From NCBI GenBank assembly GCA_002869895.2, contig NEWP02000010.1, positions 1 through 64,000 on the forward strand: a stretch of 64,000 nucleotides of DNA, in the 5' to 3' direction. Positions within the stretch are counted from its first letter, which is position 1. Every line of letters starts with the position of its first letter. The position numbers and the translations under genes were made by a program. The notes beneath the pieces were generated by a model. That model did not search any database. It was not told the DNA's origin and saw nothing but the letters and a program-made list of their open reading frames with translations. Source of the DNA: Nitrospira sp. CG24E (GTDB lineage: Bacteria > Nitrospirota > Nitrospiria > Nitrospirales > Nitrospiraceae). Below are positions 23,296 to 32,674 of the stretch, piece after piece.

Positions 23296-25596
23296 TTGTC
23301 TGATAGACAGTCTAACGACAGTTCTCCTGCTCTGGCCCCCTCCCATACTGCCACAGGGGCGTATAGTTCTACGCCCTTGCACACGAGAGCACACCATTCA
23401 ATCAGCGTGGCGCGACGCCGCATCTTCGATCGGCTAGCTCAAGCCGTCATCACCATGGGTGGGATTGCCGTCATCCTGAGCATCGTCTGTATTTTTATTT
23501 TCCTGGTGAAAGAAGTGATTCCTGTGTTTTTCCCCCCGCATGGGACGCAAGTCGGTCACGTGGCCGGCGCTCCTCCATCGGCAGCATTCCCGCAATCCAG
23601 CCTTATTGGAATGGATGAATATCAAGAGATCATCTATCAACTCACGGCGGGATCCGATCGTCAGATTCGCTTCTTCAATGTGCAATCCGGTGCGCCCATC
23701 ATCCTTGACCTTCCTCCAGAATTAGCTACCGTTCACGTTACTGCCATTGCTCGCGCGGTAGGAGTCGGCAATCGATTTGCCTTCGGCACGGACGATGGCC
23801 GTATCGTTCCAGTGACAATCGATTTCACCGCCGGTTACGAAGCGGGGGTGCGCCTCATCGTTCCCGCAGTCACCCTTGGCATTCCGATACAATTGACGCC
23901 CGCTAAAGAACCGATTATTCGGCTGGCCTATCAACCGACGGAGCGAGGCACATTCACCGCAGCCCTGACGGATCATGGACGCCTGTGGTATGCCGCCTTG
24001 CCATCCGACGATACTCCGATTGCTCTGACCGGTCATGGCTCTGAATCCGTGACGGCCGTAATCTTCGACAGCCGAGGCGAAACCCTGTCGATTGGAACGG
24101 CTGCTGGGAGCCTCTATCACTATGAGGTGCGGGAGGGATCCCCTCCGAGCCTGGTCGAAACCGCATCCGTGGTTCCTGGCGCCTCAGTCACCGCCCTCTC
24201 CTACTTGATTGGAGACCGTTCGCTGGCCATCGGCAGCAGCGCCGGCGATGTCTCAGTCTGGATGCCCGTGCGCCAGGCTCAAGAAAGTTCGACGACTCGC
24301 TTTCGATTGATTCATCGGTTCGACGCGCATCCCTCTTCCGTCACCGCCATCTCTCCCTCGCTTCGCGACAAAGGATTCATCACCGGCGATACCCAAGGCA
24401 ATCTTTTTGTCCATTACTCCACTTCCTCTCAGACCTTGTTGAAGCTTCAGGGAAACCAGCAGGCGATTCGCACCCTGACTTTCTCTCCCAAGGCCGATGG
24501 AGCCGTGGCTCTCACCGATCGGGGAGAATTGCTCACCTACACGATCCACAACCCACACCCTGAGGTTACATTCGCAGCCTTGTTCAAGCCCGTCTGGTAT
24601 GAAGGCTATGAGAAGCCGGAACATGTATGGCAATCCTCCAGTGGCGCCGATGATTTTGAGGCGAAGTTCGGCCTCATTCCGCTGATCTTCGGCACGCTGA
24701 AAGGGACGCTATACGCCATGCTGGTCGCCGTGCCTCTGGCTCTGTTAGGCGCCATCTATACGTCGATGTTCATGCACCCAAATATTCGAGCCAAGATCAA
24801 ACCGACCATCGAGATCATGGCGGCACTCCCGACCGTCATTCTAGGGTTCCTGGCTGGTTTGTGGCTGGCGCCTATGCTCGAACGGATGTTCCCCGCGATA
24901 GTCGCCATGATTGTGGCCGTTCCCGCGAGCGTCGTAATCGCGACGGTTCTTTGGCAGTATCTTCCAGCGGCAACCGTTCGCCGCCTTCGCCCCGGGATGG
25001 AATCTTTTGTCTTGGTTCCTGTCATCATCTGCGCCGTCTGGGCCTGTCTGGGATTGAATCAACAGATCGAATCATTCCTGTTCGGAGCCGACTATAAAAG
25101 CTGGTTTGCCACCCATTGGGGACTGAGGTACGACCAACGAAATGCCCTTGTCGTGGGATTTGCGATGGGCTTTGCCATCGTTCCGATTATTTTCAGTATC
25201 TCCGAGGAAGCGCTCTCTAACGTCCCGCGACATTTGATTGCCGGGTCTCTGGCGCTGGGAGCCACCCGCTGGCAGACCCTGGTCAAACTCGTGCTCATCT
25301 CGGCAAGCCCTGGGATTTTCTCCGCATCGATGATCGGTTTTGGACGGGCCATCGGAGAAACCATGATCGTTCTCATGGCCACAGGCAATACCCCCATTAT
25401 GGATTGGAGCCTGTTCAATGGCTTTCGGACGTTATCGGCCAATATCGCCGTGGAAATTCCAGAGGCTCCTCATGGAGGCACGCTCTATCGTATCTTATTT
25501 TTGGCGGCGATGCTCTTATTTGTGTTTACATTTTTAATCAACACCGTGGCGGAAGTCGTCCGACAGCGGCTGCGGACAAAGTACAGTCAATATTAA
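23296..25596 (+). CDS. pstC: Phosphate ABC transporter permease PstC with periplasmic beta-propeller insert
   Basis: Inner-membrane subunit of the phosphate importer. The 766-residue product has a membrane helix at about 48-75, then a large periplasmic insert (about 85-440) of WD-like blades (repeats such as DRQIRFFNVQSG, GDVSVWMP, GNLFVHYS), then six permease helices and the coupling motif ALGATRWQTLVKL near 653. Standard E. coli PstC is about 320 residues; long forms are known in Pseudomonas and Nitrospira. The TTG at 23296 has AAGGTGA seven bases upstream. The gene's end overlaps the pstA start by one base. Confidence 0.92.
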   Translation: MSDRQSNDSSPALAPSHTATGAYSSTPLHTRAHHSISVARRRIFDRLAQAVITMGGIAVILSIVCIFIFLVKEVIPVFFPPHGTQVGHVAGAPPSAAFPQSSLIGMDEYQEIIYQLTAGSDRQIRFFNVQSGAPIILDLPPELATVHVTAIARAVGVGNRFAFGTDDGRIVPVTIDFTAGYEAGVRLIVPAVTLGIPIQLTPAKEPIIRLAYQPTERGTFTAALTDHGRLWYAALPSDDTPIALTGHGSESVTAVIFDSRGETLSIGTAAGSLYHYEVREGSPPSLVETASVVPGASVTALSYLIGDRSLAIGSSAGDVSVWMPVRQAQESSTTRFRLIHRFDAHPSSVTAISPSLRDKGFITGDTQGNLFVHYSTSSQTLLKLQGNQQAIRTLTFSPKADGAVALTDRGELLTYTIHNPHPEVTFAALFKPVWYEGYEKPEHVWQSSSGADDFEAKFGLIPLIFGTLKGTLYAMLVAVPLALLGAIYTSMFMHPNIRAKIKPTIEIMAALPTVILGFLAGLWLAPMLERMFPAIVAMIVAVPASVVIATVLWQYLPAATVRRLRPGMESFVLVPVIICAVWACLGLNQQIESFLFGADYKSWFATHWGLRYDQRNALVVGFAMGFAIVPIIFSISEEALSNVPRHLIAGSLALGATRWQTLVKLVLISASPGIFSASMIGFGRAIGETMIVLMATGNTPIMDWSLFNGFRTLSANIAVEIPEAPHGGTLYRILFLAAMLLFVFTFLINTVAEVVRQRLRTKYSQY

Positions 25597-27245
25597 TGCT
25601 CACCTCTTTTAAGAAGTTCCTCGCCTCCGGCAATGTCTTCATCTGGGGATGCGCCGCCGGCGTATCGATTTCACTGCTCATGGTTTTCGGGCTGTTGTTG
25701 TTGATCATGATCAACGGTCTGACCTACTTTTGGATTTCTGACATCGTCGAACTCACTTTGAAGGATAAACAGCATGTGATGGGGCAACTGGCCGGACGCG
25801 AGATTATCCCTCGCTCTATTACTCCGGATCGCCCCGAAGGCAAGGGGCGCCTGCGGGTAAAGATCGGAAACCGCGATATATACGGGCTCGATTTTAAATG
25901 GGTCAACGACGACCAAATAGTGTCGGAAGTCTATCCCGCGGATGTTGTGCTCTTGGAACGCCGTGAATGGGGCAACATGTATGCCAGGATTAAGACTCTC
26001 AATAGAGGAGAGGCTGTTCAGGCTGAAGGAAATGAAGCTGGATGGATTGCCTTGGCGCCACTAATCGACGCAGCCAGTGATCTTCATCGACAGATCACCA
26101 GGATTGAAAAAGTTGAAATCGGTTCTATTAACGCAGACATCGAACAGGCCAGGTTGAAAATCCGCGCATTCGAGATTGGCAATCCTTCTGCACCCGATAC
26201 GAGGGGGAGAGGACACATCGATGATCTCAAAGCCCAGGTTGTTGCTGCTGAATCCCGTTACCAGGAAAAAACCGCTGAATTGGAGGCGCTTCGCACTCAA
26301 TTCGATGAGTACTCTGTCGTCATGGTGGATGCGAACGGGCGGGAAAAGCAGATTCCGGTAGGGCAAATCATCCGCGCCCTGCGTCCTAACGAGATGGGTT
26401 TGTTTCACAAAAGCTGGATCTATCTCGCAAATGTGTGGTCTGTCCTCAGCAACGAGCCGCGAGAAGCCAACACGGAGGGTGGAATTTTTCCGGCCATATT
26501 CGGGACCGTGATGATGGTCATCATCATGAGCCTGATCGTCGTCCCCTTCGGTGTGCTGGCCGCCCTCTATCTGCGAGAATATGCCAGACAAGGCGTCATG
26601 GTGCGTCTCGTGAGAATCGCCGTCAACAATCTTGCCGGCGTTCCCTCAATTGTGTTCGGGGTATTCGGATTGGGATTTTTTATCTATGCGATAGGCGGAA
26701 CCCTCGATACACTTTTCTTTCCTGAACGACTTCCGACACCGACGTTCGGCACCGGTGGCATCTTATGGGCGTCACTCACGCTGGCCCTACTGACGGTGCC
26801 GGTGGTCATTGTTTCAACGGAAGAGGGGCTGGCTGCCGTGCCCAGAGAGTTTCGCGAGGGATCATTGGCTCTTGGCGCAACGAAGTTGGAAACCATGCTC
26901 AAAGTCGTGATACCCTCTGCCCTGCCCGGCATTCTGACCGGGTTGATTTTGGCAATGGCCAGAGCGGCCGGCGAGGTGGCGCCTCTCATGCTGACAGGGG
27001 TGGTGAAGCTGGCTCCTTCGCTCCCCGTCGACGGTTCGTGGCCGTTTTTTCACTTCGATCGAAAGTTCATGCACCTGGGATTTCATATATACGACGTAGG
27101 CTTTCAGTCCCCGAATGTGGAAGCAGCGAAACCGATGGTCTATATCACCACCCTGGTCTTGATCACCGTCGTTGTGCTGTTAAATTGCACTGCGATCGTC
27201 CTCCGTAATCATTTGCGCAAGAAGTATGCAGGCTCAGTGTTATAG
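25596..27245 (+). CDS. pstA: Phosphate ABC transporter permease PstA, long form
   Basis: Second permease subunit of the importer. The start ATG shares its A with the pstC stop (TAATG). The 549-residue protein has a membrane helix at about 13-40, a periplasmic region with a coiled coil (about 155-245: [30 protein letters not shown]), and then the permease core with an [16 protein letters not shown] coupling motif near 430. The long periplasmic part is paired with the propeller in PstC. The frame extends further upstream, but only inside pstC. Confidence 0.93.
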   Translation: MLTSFKKFLASGNVFIWGCAAGVSISLLMVFGLLLLIMINGLTYFWISDIVELTLKDKQHVMGQLAGREIIPRSITPDRPEGKGRLRVKIGNRDIYGLDFKWVNDDQIVSEVYPADVVLLERREWGNMYARIKTLNRGEAVQAEGNEAGWIALAPLIDAASDLHRQITRIEKVEIGSINADIEQARLKIRAFEIGNPSAPDTRGRGHIDDLKAQVVAAESRYQEKTAELEALRTQFDEYSVVMVDANGREKQIPVGQIIRALRPNEMGLFHKSWIYLANVWSVLSNEPREANTEGGIFPAIFGTVMMVIIMSLIVVPFGVLAALYLREYARQGVMVRLVRIAVNNLAGVPSIVFGVFGLGFFIYAIGGTLDTLFFPERLPTPTFGTGGILWASLTLALLTVPVVIVSTEEGLAAVPREFREGSLALGATKLETMLKVVIPSALPGILTGLILAMARAAGEVAPLMLTGVVKLAPSLPVDGSWPFFHFDRKFMHLGFHIYDVGFQSPNVEAAKPMVYITTLVLITVVVLLNCTAIVLRNHLRKKYAGSVL

Positions 27246-27253
27246 AGGATGTG

Positions 27254-28123
27254 ATGTATCCATCTCCACCTGTGACGCAACAGCCGTCTCAATCACAGCC
27301 GCTCAGCTCGCAAAGGCTTGACGTGCCAGACGCTCAACTCCACTCGTCTGACAATCGGTCCAGCGGTCAGGCCGTGAAACTTGCCTTACAACAGGTCAAC
27401 TTTTTTTACGGAGCCAGCCAGGCTCTCTTCAAGATCAATATCGAGATCATGAAGAATCAGGTCACGTCGTTTATCGGGCCATCCGGTTGCGGGAAATCTA
27501 CTCTGCTTCGATGCCTCAATCGGCTGAACGACTTGATTGAAGGCGCCCGGATCGAGGGAGCCATGCTGCTTGACGGCGTGGATATCAATGGCCCCGATGT
27601 GGACATCACCGATCTTCGAAAACGCGTCGGCATGGTCTTTCAAAAATCGAACCCCTTCCCGAAATCGATCTACGAAAACGTGGCCTATGGACCGCGTCTT
27701 CATGGCATCCGAAACCGCGCTCAGTTGGATCAGATTGTCGAAGAGGGGCTCAAAGGCGCAGGGCTGTGGGAAGAAGTGAAAGACCGCCTGCACGCAAGCG
27801 CCTTCGGACTCTCCGGAGGGCAACAACAACGACTCTGTATCGCCCGCGCCCTTGCGGTCAAACCGGATGTCTTGTTGATGGACGAACCCTGCTCGGCTCT
27901 GGACCCGGTCGCCACCGCGAGAATCGAAGAATTACTCTTTTCCTTGAAAGAAGAGTTAACCGTGATTATTGTGACTCACAACATGCAGCAGGCCGCGCGG
28001 GTGTCCGATTGGACGGCCTTTATGTACCTCGGTGAAATGGTGGAGTTCGGCCTCACCAAGCAGATCTTTACCAATCCATCCAAAAAACAGACTGACGACT
28101 ACATCACCGGACGATTTGGATAG
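27254..28123 (+). CDS. pstB: Phosphate ABC transporter ATP-binding protein PstB
   Basis: ATPase of the PstSCAB importer. It has Walker A GPSGCGKS, the Q-loop region [18 protein letters not shown] (typical of PstB), signature LSGGQQQR and Walker [14 protein letters not shown], and ends with [12 protein letters not shown], the PstB C-terminus. An N-terminal extension of about 40 residues, rich in Ser/Pro/Gln, precedes the ABC domain. A GTG at 27251 is directly before the ATG used. It follows pstA by eight bases. Confidence 0.97.
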   Translation: MYPSPPVTQQPSQSQPLSSQRLDVPDAQLHSSDNRSSGQAVKLALQQVNFFYGASQALFKINIEIMKNQVTSFIGPSGCGKSTLLRCLNRLNDLIEGARIEGAMLLDGVDINGPDVDITDLRKRVGMVFQKSNPFPKSIYENVAYGPRLHGIRNRAQLDQIVEEGLKGAGLWEEVKDRLHASAFGLSGGQQQRLCIARALAVKPDVLLMDEPCSALDPVATARIEELLFSLKEELTVIIVTHNMQQAARVSDWTAFMYLGEMVEFGLTKQIFTNPSKKQTDDYITGRFG

Positions 28124-28128
28124 ACCAC

Positions 28129-28806
28129 ATGCCACACCGCCATTTTGATGAAGAGCTCGAAGATCTGAAAACAAAACTCCTGCGCATGGCCGGGCTGGCA
28201 GAAGAGCAGATCGACAAGGCCCTCACCGCCCTGATGACGCGGGACTCGACACTGGCCCGTGAGGTCATCGAACGGGATCGCGCGGTCAATACCTTGGACG
28301 TAGAGATCGACGAAGAATGTATCCGGTTGTTGGCTCTCCACCAGCCTGCTGCGCGTGATTTGCGGCTGGTAACGACGGCGATGAAGATCTCCACCGAGCT
28401 CGAACGAATCAGCGACCTGGCGGAGAATATCTCCGAACGGGCCATTGAGCTGAACGAAGAACCGCAGCTCAAACCCTACATCGATATCCCGATGATGGGT
28501 AAGATGGCTCGCGCGATGGTGAAGGAGAGCATCGATGCCTTTGTCAAAGACGATGCCGCGGTTGCCAGGAAGGTGCTGACGAACGACGATTTTGTCGACG
28601 ATCTGATGGAGCAGATATTTCGCGAACTGCTCTCCTTCATGATCGAGGATACCCGCACGATTACCAGGGCCATTCGCCTCAGCTTCGTCGCCAAATATCT
28701 TGAACGGATCGCCGACCATGCCACCAACATCGCCGAGCTGGTCGTCTATCTCGTGGAAGGCAAGATCATTCGCCACACCATCCCGCCAGGATCTCAAGAA
28801 GTATAG
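28129..28806 (+). CDS. phoU: Phosphate signalling regulator PhoU
   Basis: PhoU links Pst transport to the PhoR/PhoB sensor pair. The 225-residue product has the two three-helix PhoU repeats, each with the metal-binding E/DxxxD motifs (ELERISDLAENISERA in the first, YLERIADHATNIAELVVY in the second). It starts six bases after pstB. No PhoR or PhoB gene is present in the window. Confidence 0.95.
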   Translation: MPHRHFDEELEDLKTKLLRMAGLAEEQIDKALTALMTRDSTLAREVIERDRAVNTLDVEIDEECIRLLALHQPAARDLRLVTTAMKISTELERISDLAENISERAIELNEEPQLKPYIDIPMMGKMARAMVKESIDAFVKDDAAVARKVLTNDDFVDDLMEQIFRELLSFMIEDTRTITRAIRLSFVAKYLERIADHATNIAELVVYLVEGKIIRHTIPPGSQEV

Positions 28807-28819
28807 TAATACTGCGCCG

Positions 28820-29554
28820 ATGAGTCGATTATTCACATTCCCGCGGCAGCTGGCATGGCTCTCCCTGGGATTCACCGTACTTGCCGGATGTGCCTCAGGG
28901 CAATTCCCTACCCTGACCATCTATGATTCGCCGCACGCCTTCGTGCGCCTCGAAACCGATCGCACGATCTGACAACATACTGAATATAGCCATCCAGCCA
29001 ATATTTCCACTGAACAAATGATGGCAGCCCTCAGAGGCATCATTGTTCAAGAGCCGCTGATTCGATTGCCGCTCTACAACGATCTTAGTGTTCCCCGTCG
29101 ACACCGTGCGTTTGACGAACAATCCGTCATACTCTTGGCTCCATTGCTGAGTCAGGCTTTACACAAGGCCACTTCCGAAGAACTCGTCACGTTCTACCAA
29201 TCACGGCCGCTATCTGGAGTTGCGCAGGAAGTCACATCCGGAGGAGTTTTCCTAGTTGGAGAGAACCTGCACTTCATCCTGAGCAATTACAGATCGAACA
29301 GCCGTTTCACTGCCGACACCGGTTCGGCCTCCACTCTAGACGACCGACTCACACCCATGCAGCCCCTGGCGCCGCAACAGGCACAACTTGATTTCGAGCC
29401 TAGTGCGGCCTTGGAACCCAAGCCTTCAAGCCTATGGATGAATATTCTACAGACTGATAAGCGGGAACTGATTATCCGCTCACGACAACTTGTGCTCCAA
29501 CCCCAGAGCGAAACACCAACCAAATCACCAGTATCCACTGACACCGGACGTTAA
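28820..29554 (+). pseudogene. Lipoprotein gene interrupted by an in-frame TGA
   Basis: An ATG at 28820 begins a lipoprotein-like leader (lipobox LAGC, Cys at residue 24) followed by QFPTLTIYDSPHAFVRLE. At codon 51 there is a TGA (28970-28972). The same frame continues without another stop to 29554, with a plausible protein body (TEQMMAALRGIIVQEPLI, VTFYQSRPLSGVAQEVTSGGVFLVGENLHFIL). Full length would be about 244 residues. Simplest reading: a single nonsense change in a former lipoprotein gene, or a sequencing error. It follows phoU by 13 bases. I do not recognise the family. Confidence 0.7.
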
Positions 29555-29646
29555 GATCTTTCCGGCTCCTCCCGTAGCCTCGATTCCTCGTGACCTCTAA
29601 CAGCCGAAGTGAGAGTAATGCGATGTCGTGGGTCAGCGTACTTCTA

Positions 29647-29913
29647 CTACTCCACGAAATATGCTGAGAAAATCATGTATTCAAATCGATATCGGCGGAG
29701 GACGATTTTCTTGCACCGGGAAAGTCGGTCTATCCGGTAGAAAATCTGATTCCAGGTATATTGGGGCATCAGGCAAACAAGCGTGTCCATGCTGATGACA
29801 GCCTGTTCATTGAGATGATCGAGGATAGAGGCCGTGAGAACATCGCTCTGGGGTCTCTCCCATTCTAACCCATGAATATCCGGATCCGACTCAAGAAGGG
29901 AACTTGTAGGCAT
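29647..29913 (-). CDS. Small protein, possible winged-helix type
   Basis: An 88-residue product whose centre (DVLTASILDHLNEQAVISMDTLVCLMPQ to TWNQIFYRIDRLSRCKKIVLRR) has the pattern helix-helix-turn-helix-strand seen in small winged-helix DNA-binding proteins. The family is not recognised. It lies 18 bases downstream of the PsiE-like gene on the same strand. The frame is the only long one here and its composition is normal, so it is probably real. Confidence 0.5.
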   Translation of the reverse strand: MPTSSLLESDPDIHGLEWERPQSDVLTASILDHLNEQAVISMDTLVCLMPQYTWNQIFYRIDRLSRCKKIVLRRYRFEYMIFSAYFVE

Positions 29914-29931
29914 GGACTTCTCCCGATGTGT

Positions 29932-30486
29932 TTAGGGGACTGAGTATTCCCGTCGATCGGCCTGCTGCGCGAGAATCGACTGTGCCGGGCTATACCGAAT
30001 GGCCACGACACGCATGACTCCCAATGTGAGTATGATGCTTCCAAGTATCGCGAACTGATGCCATTCACCGCTCGTGAACCATCGTGAAATTACTTCCGTC
30101 AACATGACGACAAGGACTGTATCGATAATAAAGGTGACCCGGACGCGGCCATCGGAACAGTATGCGAGGGTAGTTTTTAACACTTCGACGACCGCCAGTA
30201 GAGTCAGGGTATCCACCAAGACTTGCCTGAGCGCCACTTCCACGTCCGTGGACAAAAGCAGCCGCAGGTCGAGAAACGTTTTCACTACGCCGCCCGCCAG
30301 ACCAAGGAGAATCGTCAAGGTGAGGAAGCTCAGGATGAGTCTCGTGCCCGCTTCCCAGACACGTGCGATGTCATAGGCAATAAGCCGCATGATGAATCGC
30401 TTAGGCCGACTAGGTGGCAGAATCGGTTCCATTGTAGTTTGGGTCATCGCTTGTACTGCCCCCAAAACTCGCTCCAGATATTTCAC
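29932..30486 (-). CDS. PsiE-like phosphate-starvation membrane protein
   Basis: A 184-residue protein with four hydrophobic segments (about 50-70, 80-100, 115-135 and 145-165) and the PsiE-family stretch DGRVRVTFIIDTVLVVMLTE. PsiE is induced by phosphate starvation in E. coli, with no known activity. Its place next to the pst operon fits that. I see no clear 11-bp repeat array before it. Confidence 0.75.
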   Translation of the reverse strand: MKYLERVLGAVQAMTQTTMEPILPPSRPKRFIMRLIAYDIARVWEAGTRLILSFLTLTILLGLAGGVVKTFLDLRLLLSTDVEVALRQVLVDTLTLLAVVEVLKTTLAYCSDGRVRVTFIIDTVLVVMLTEVISRWFTSGEWHQFAILGSIILTLGVMRVVAIRYSPAQSILAQQADRREYSVP

Positions 30487-30730
30487 CCAATTCCCTGCGT
30501 TACCTGGACCTAGCCTAACTGGAGCACATTCCAGTCCTGTGAACTTCCAGTAAACAATGTGTAAATTGTCGTTTGAGGAGAAGGGACTATGCCGGGCAGA
30601 AAGTCACGCAAAAGCGCCGACTAGTCAGAGGCGAGTGAGGCATCGCTTTAGAAATCTTGCGTTTCAATATGTTATGGCACTTGCATCAATAATTACATTA
30701 CCTACCCATTCGTATAATTGTTCAACGACT

Positions 30731-31021
30731 ATGGACTCTGCTACTGTGCCCCTTCAATTACTAATTGATGACGAGGCGCCTATGACCGCTGTCGATAGTC
30801 TCATGCTGGACGCAAAACAAGCGATCATGGATGAACATCATCGACGCTTTCAGTCCCTCCACCAGGAGGGACGAGTAGAGGAGGCACTACAACAAATCCA
30901 TGTGACCCTGAGCTGTGCGGCCGACCTGCTCAATGAATCGCTCAGAGTCCTTGACGAAACCATTGAAACTCACAACCGAGTTCCTGTCGATTGCCCTATC
31001 CCCCCTCCTCCAACAACCTAA
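30731..31021 (+). CDS. Small hypothetical protein
   Basis: From the ATG at 30731 the frame codes 96 residues with two helical stretches (SLMLDAKQAIMDEHHRRFQSLHQ and VEEALQQIHVTLSCAADLLNESL) and a Pro-rich end. The frame is open upstream to 30557, but that part looks unlike protein. No strong ribosome site is visible. Unknown function; it may be real because the helices are amphipathic and charged. Confidence 0.4.
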   Translation: MDSATVPLQLLIDDEAPMTAVDSLMLDAKQAIMDEHHRRFQSLHQEGRVEEALQQIHVTLSCAADLLNESLRVLDETIETHNRVPVDCPIPPPPTT

Positions 31022-31210
31022 CAGCAGAATCGCAGAAGTGGCAGGGTCGCTTGAAAGCTTGCGCTAGAAGCCGAGAGAGCAAGAGTCTGATCGACGCGTA
31101 ACCTCGAACTACACCAGCACTACCTGTCGGTCTCAAAAGTGTTCCGCTTGACAGCTTCATATTCAGTTGTTAGGTTCAGCGAAACTGCGGGAAGTCCCCA
31201 TCTGATTCTG

Positions 31211-31285
31211 GCTGGCGTAGCTCAATGGCAGAGCAGCGGTTTTGTAAACCGCAGGTTGGAGGTTCAATTCCTCTCGCCAGCTCCA
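31211..31285 (+). tRNA. tRNA-Thr (anticodon UGU)
   Basis: A complete cloverleaf: acceptor strands GCTGGCG and CGCCAGC, D arm with AGCTCAATGGCAGAGCA, anticodon stem GCGGT/ACCGC with loop TTTGTAA (anticodon TGT), T arm GAGGTTCAATTCCTC, and an encoded CCA after a T discriminator. It reads ACA codons as threonine. Confidence 0.97.
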
Positions 31286-31734
31286 ACCTTTCCAAGCACG
31301 TACAACTTGCACCGTTCCATCCGAATGGGTAGATGTTATTAGGGTGCGAAAAACCTTGTCTCCGCCGTTCGAAAGGAGACATGCCTGTTGGTGCTGAAAG
31401 AACCCGATCTCCCAGGGTTCATTTCACCTTTCTAAACGCCCAGGCCTAACCTTTCTCCCCTTGCTGAACCAGATTAGCCTCTTTGTGGCTGATGTATCGT
31501 TCGCTGGGTCCTGGACAAGGAGCACCGCCTAGAAACCTTGGTGATTAACAGGCAGTCCCAGAATCGAGTGCACCATCTCCTCCGACAACTCGAACAGGCG
31601 GCCCTGGACAGCCTTGGATGAACCACAGGCGCCCCCTATCCGTGGGAATGGCGGAGGAGAAATACAAAGGGCTATATTGTATGTGTGACCGTGACGCTTC
31701 AGTTCCCGGCGCTGTTGGGACTATCGAAAGGTAG
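31286..31734. other. Spacer after tRNA-Thr, no clear gene
   Basis: No complete reading frame of note. A start-less fragment at about 31497-31622 codes for WVLDKEHRLETLVINRQSQN and so on to a TGA, which could be the tail of a decayed gene. A short inverted repeat, GTCTCC...GGAGAC, is visible at 31358-31380. Confidence 0.4.
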
Positions 31735-32250
31735 GTGCATCATGCGGTGTGGTCTCTTCGCAGTGATCTTGTTCCTAACCTATGTGCAAGCGCGGCAGCA
31801 GATTCATTCGAGGACGCAGTCTCTGCTCTTCAGCGTGGAGATTCCACTCTAGCGGCGCAACTCTTCCGTCCGCTCGCTGAGCAGGGCGATCTACAGGCAC
31901 AGATCAAACTTGGCTGGCTATATGAGAAGGGCCAGGGCGTCCAGCAGAGCGATCAGGAAGCCGTGAAGTGGTATCGCAAGACGGCGGGGCAGGGCAACGC
32001 AGAGGCACAGGCCTTTTGGGGAGCGATGTATTTCAAGGCAGTTCCTCAGGATCATGTGCGCGCCTATCTGTGGTCCGATCTCGCGGTCCAGGAATACCTC
32101 CGACAAGGCGGGAAGAATATGGAGACGGAGCAACGGCGAGATGCAATAGCTACACAGCTCACTTCCCCACAGATTGCGGCAATCCAGCGACTTGCGCGAC
32201 AGTGTCGAGTGTCACACTATAGAAACTGTGAGTCGCTCGCTATTTACTAA
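31735..32250 (+). CDS. Sel1-repeat protein, signal peptide out of frame
   Basis: The frame from a GTG at 31735 codes Sel1-type repeats (AEQGDLQAQIKLGWLYEKGQGVQQSD, then a second unit GNAEAQAFWGAMYFKAV). Sel1 proteins are scaffold proteins, often periplasmic. The N-terminus in this frame is poor, but the ATG at 31743 in the next frame gives a perfect leader (MRCGLFAVILFLTYVQA). Joining that leader to ASAAADSFEDAV of the first frame needs one frameshift near 31780-31800. So the gene is either recently broken or misread. Confidence 0.65.
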   Translation: MHHAVWSLRSDLVPNLCASAAADSFEDAVSALQRGDSTLAAQLFRPLAEQGDLQAQIKLGWLYEKGQGVQQSDQEAVKWYRKTAGQGNAEAQAFWGAMYFKAVPQDHVRAYLWSDLAVQEYLRQGGKNMETEQRRDAIATQLTSPQIAAIQRLARQCRVSHYRNCESLAIY

Positions 32251-32674
32251 AACCCGGCCTTGCCCACACCATCACGAAGAGCTGCCATTCCTCCCCCGCC
32301 CGGAAAAGCGGGGCTCTTTCCTGTCTTCTATTCTTCACAAGCCGTCGGATAGTATCAGGATAGAGTGCTCATTCTAAAATCCAGCACCCTCGTATTGGCT
32401 TTTTTATCTTCCTCCCTCTTCCACCGTATACCGGTGGTCTTCATGCCATACTGGTTCGTGCGGGTTTCGTGCCATTGCTGTCTGTAATATTACTGAACGG
32501 TCTTGCAGAATTCTGCGCATTTGCCAGACTGAATCAATGCTTTACCCTGAAGCTTCAATGGCATAGATGTAATCTGCAATAATCTCGCTCTTGCGAAACA
32601 AGGAGGCTGTGGGTCATCACCTGGCAGGTAGGGCATCTGCAGAAGGAGTGAATCAAGAAAAGCGGACTGATGAG
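32251..32674. other. Spacer between convergent genes
   Basis: Contains the terminator-like hairpin at 32294 and otherwise A/T-richer sequence without a supported gene. Frames on the plus strand that begin here (32591 onward) are shadows of the gene on the other strand. Confidence 0.5.
32294..32322 (+). terminator. Possible rho-independent terminator after the Sel1 gene
   Basis: Stem CCCCGC (32294-32299) pairs with GCGGGG (32308-32313) around an eight-base loop, followed by a T-rich CTCTTTCCT. It lies 44 bases after the stop. The T run is short, so strength is uncertain. Confidence 0.45.

Noticed and set aside
25404-25595. Upstream extension of PstA by 64 residues
   Set aside because: It lies wholly inside pstC in another frame; the TAATG overlap gives a natural start at 25596.
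28970-28972. TGA as selenocysteine codon
   Set aside because: No reason to expect selenocysteine at this place in a lipoprotein, and no hairpin just after the codon stands out; a nonsense change or read error is simpler.
31139-31382. Small frames on both strands over the tRNA-Thr gene
   Set aside because: They are the familiar false translations of tRNA-Thr sequence (VAQWQSSGFVNRRLEVQF and its reverse); the tRNA explains the conservation.
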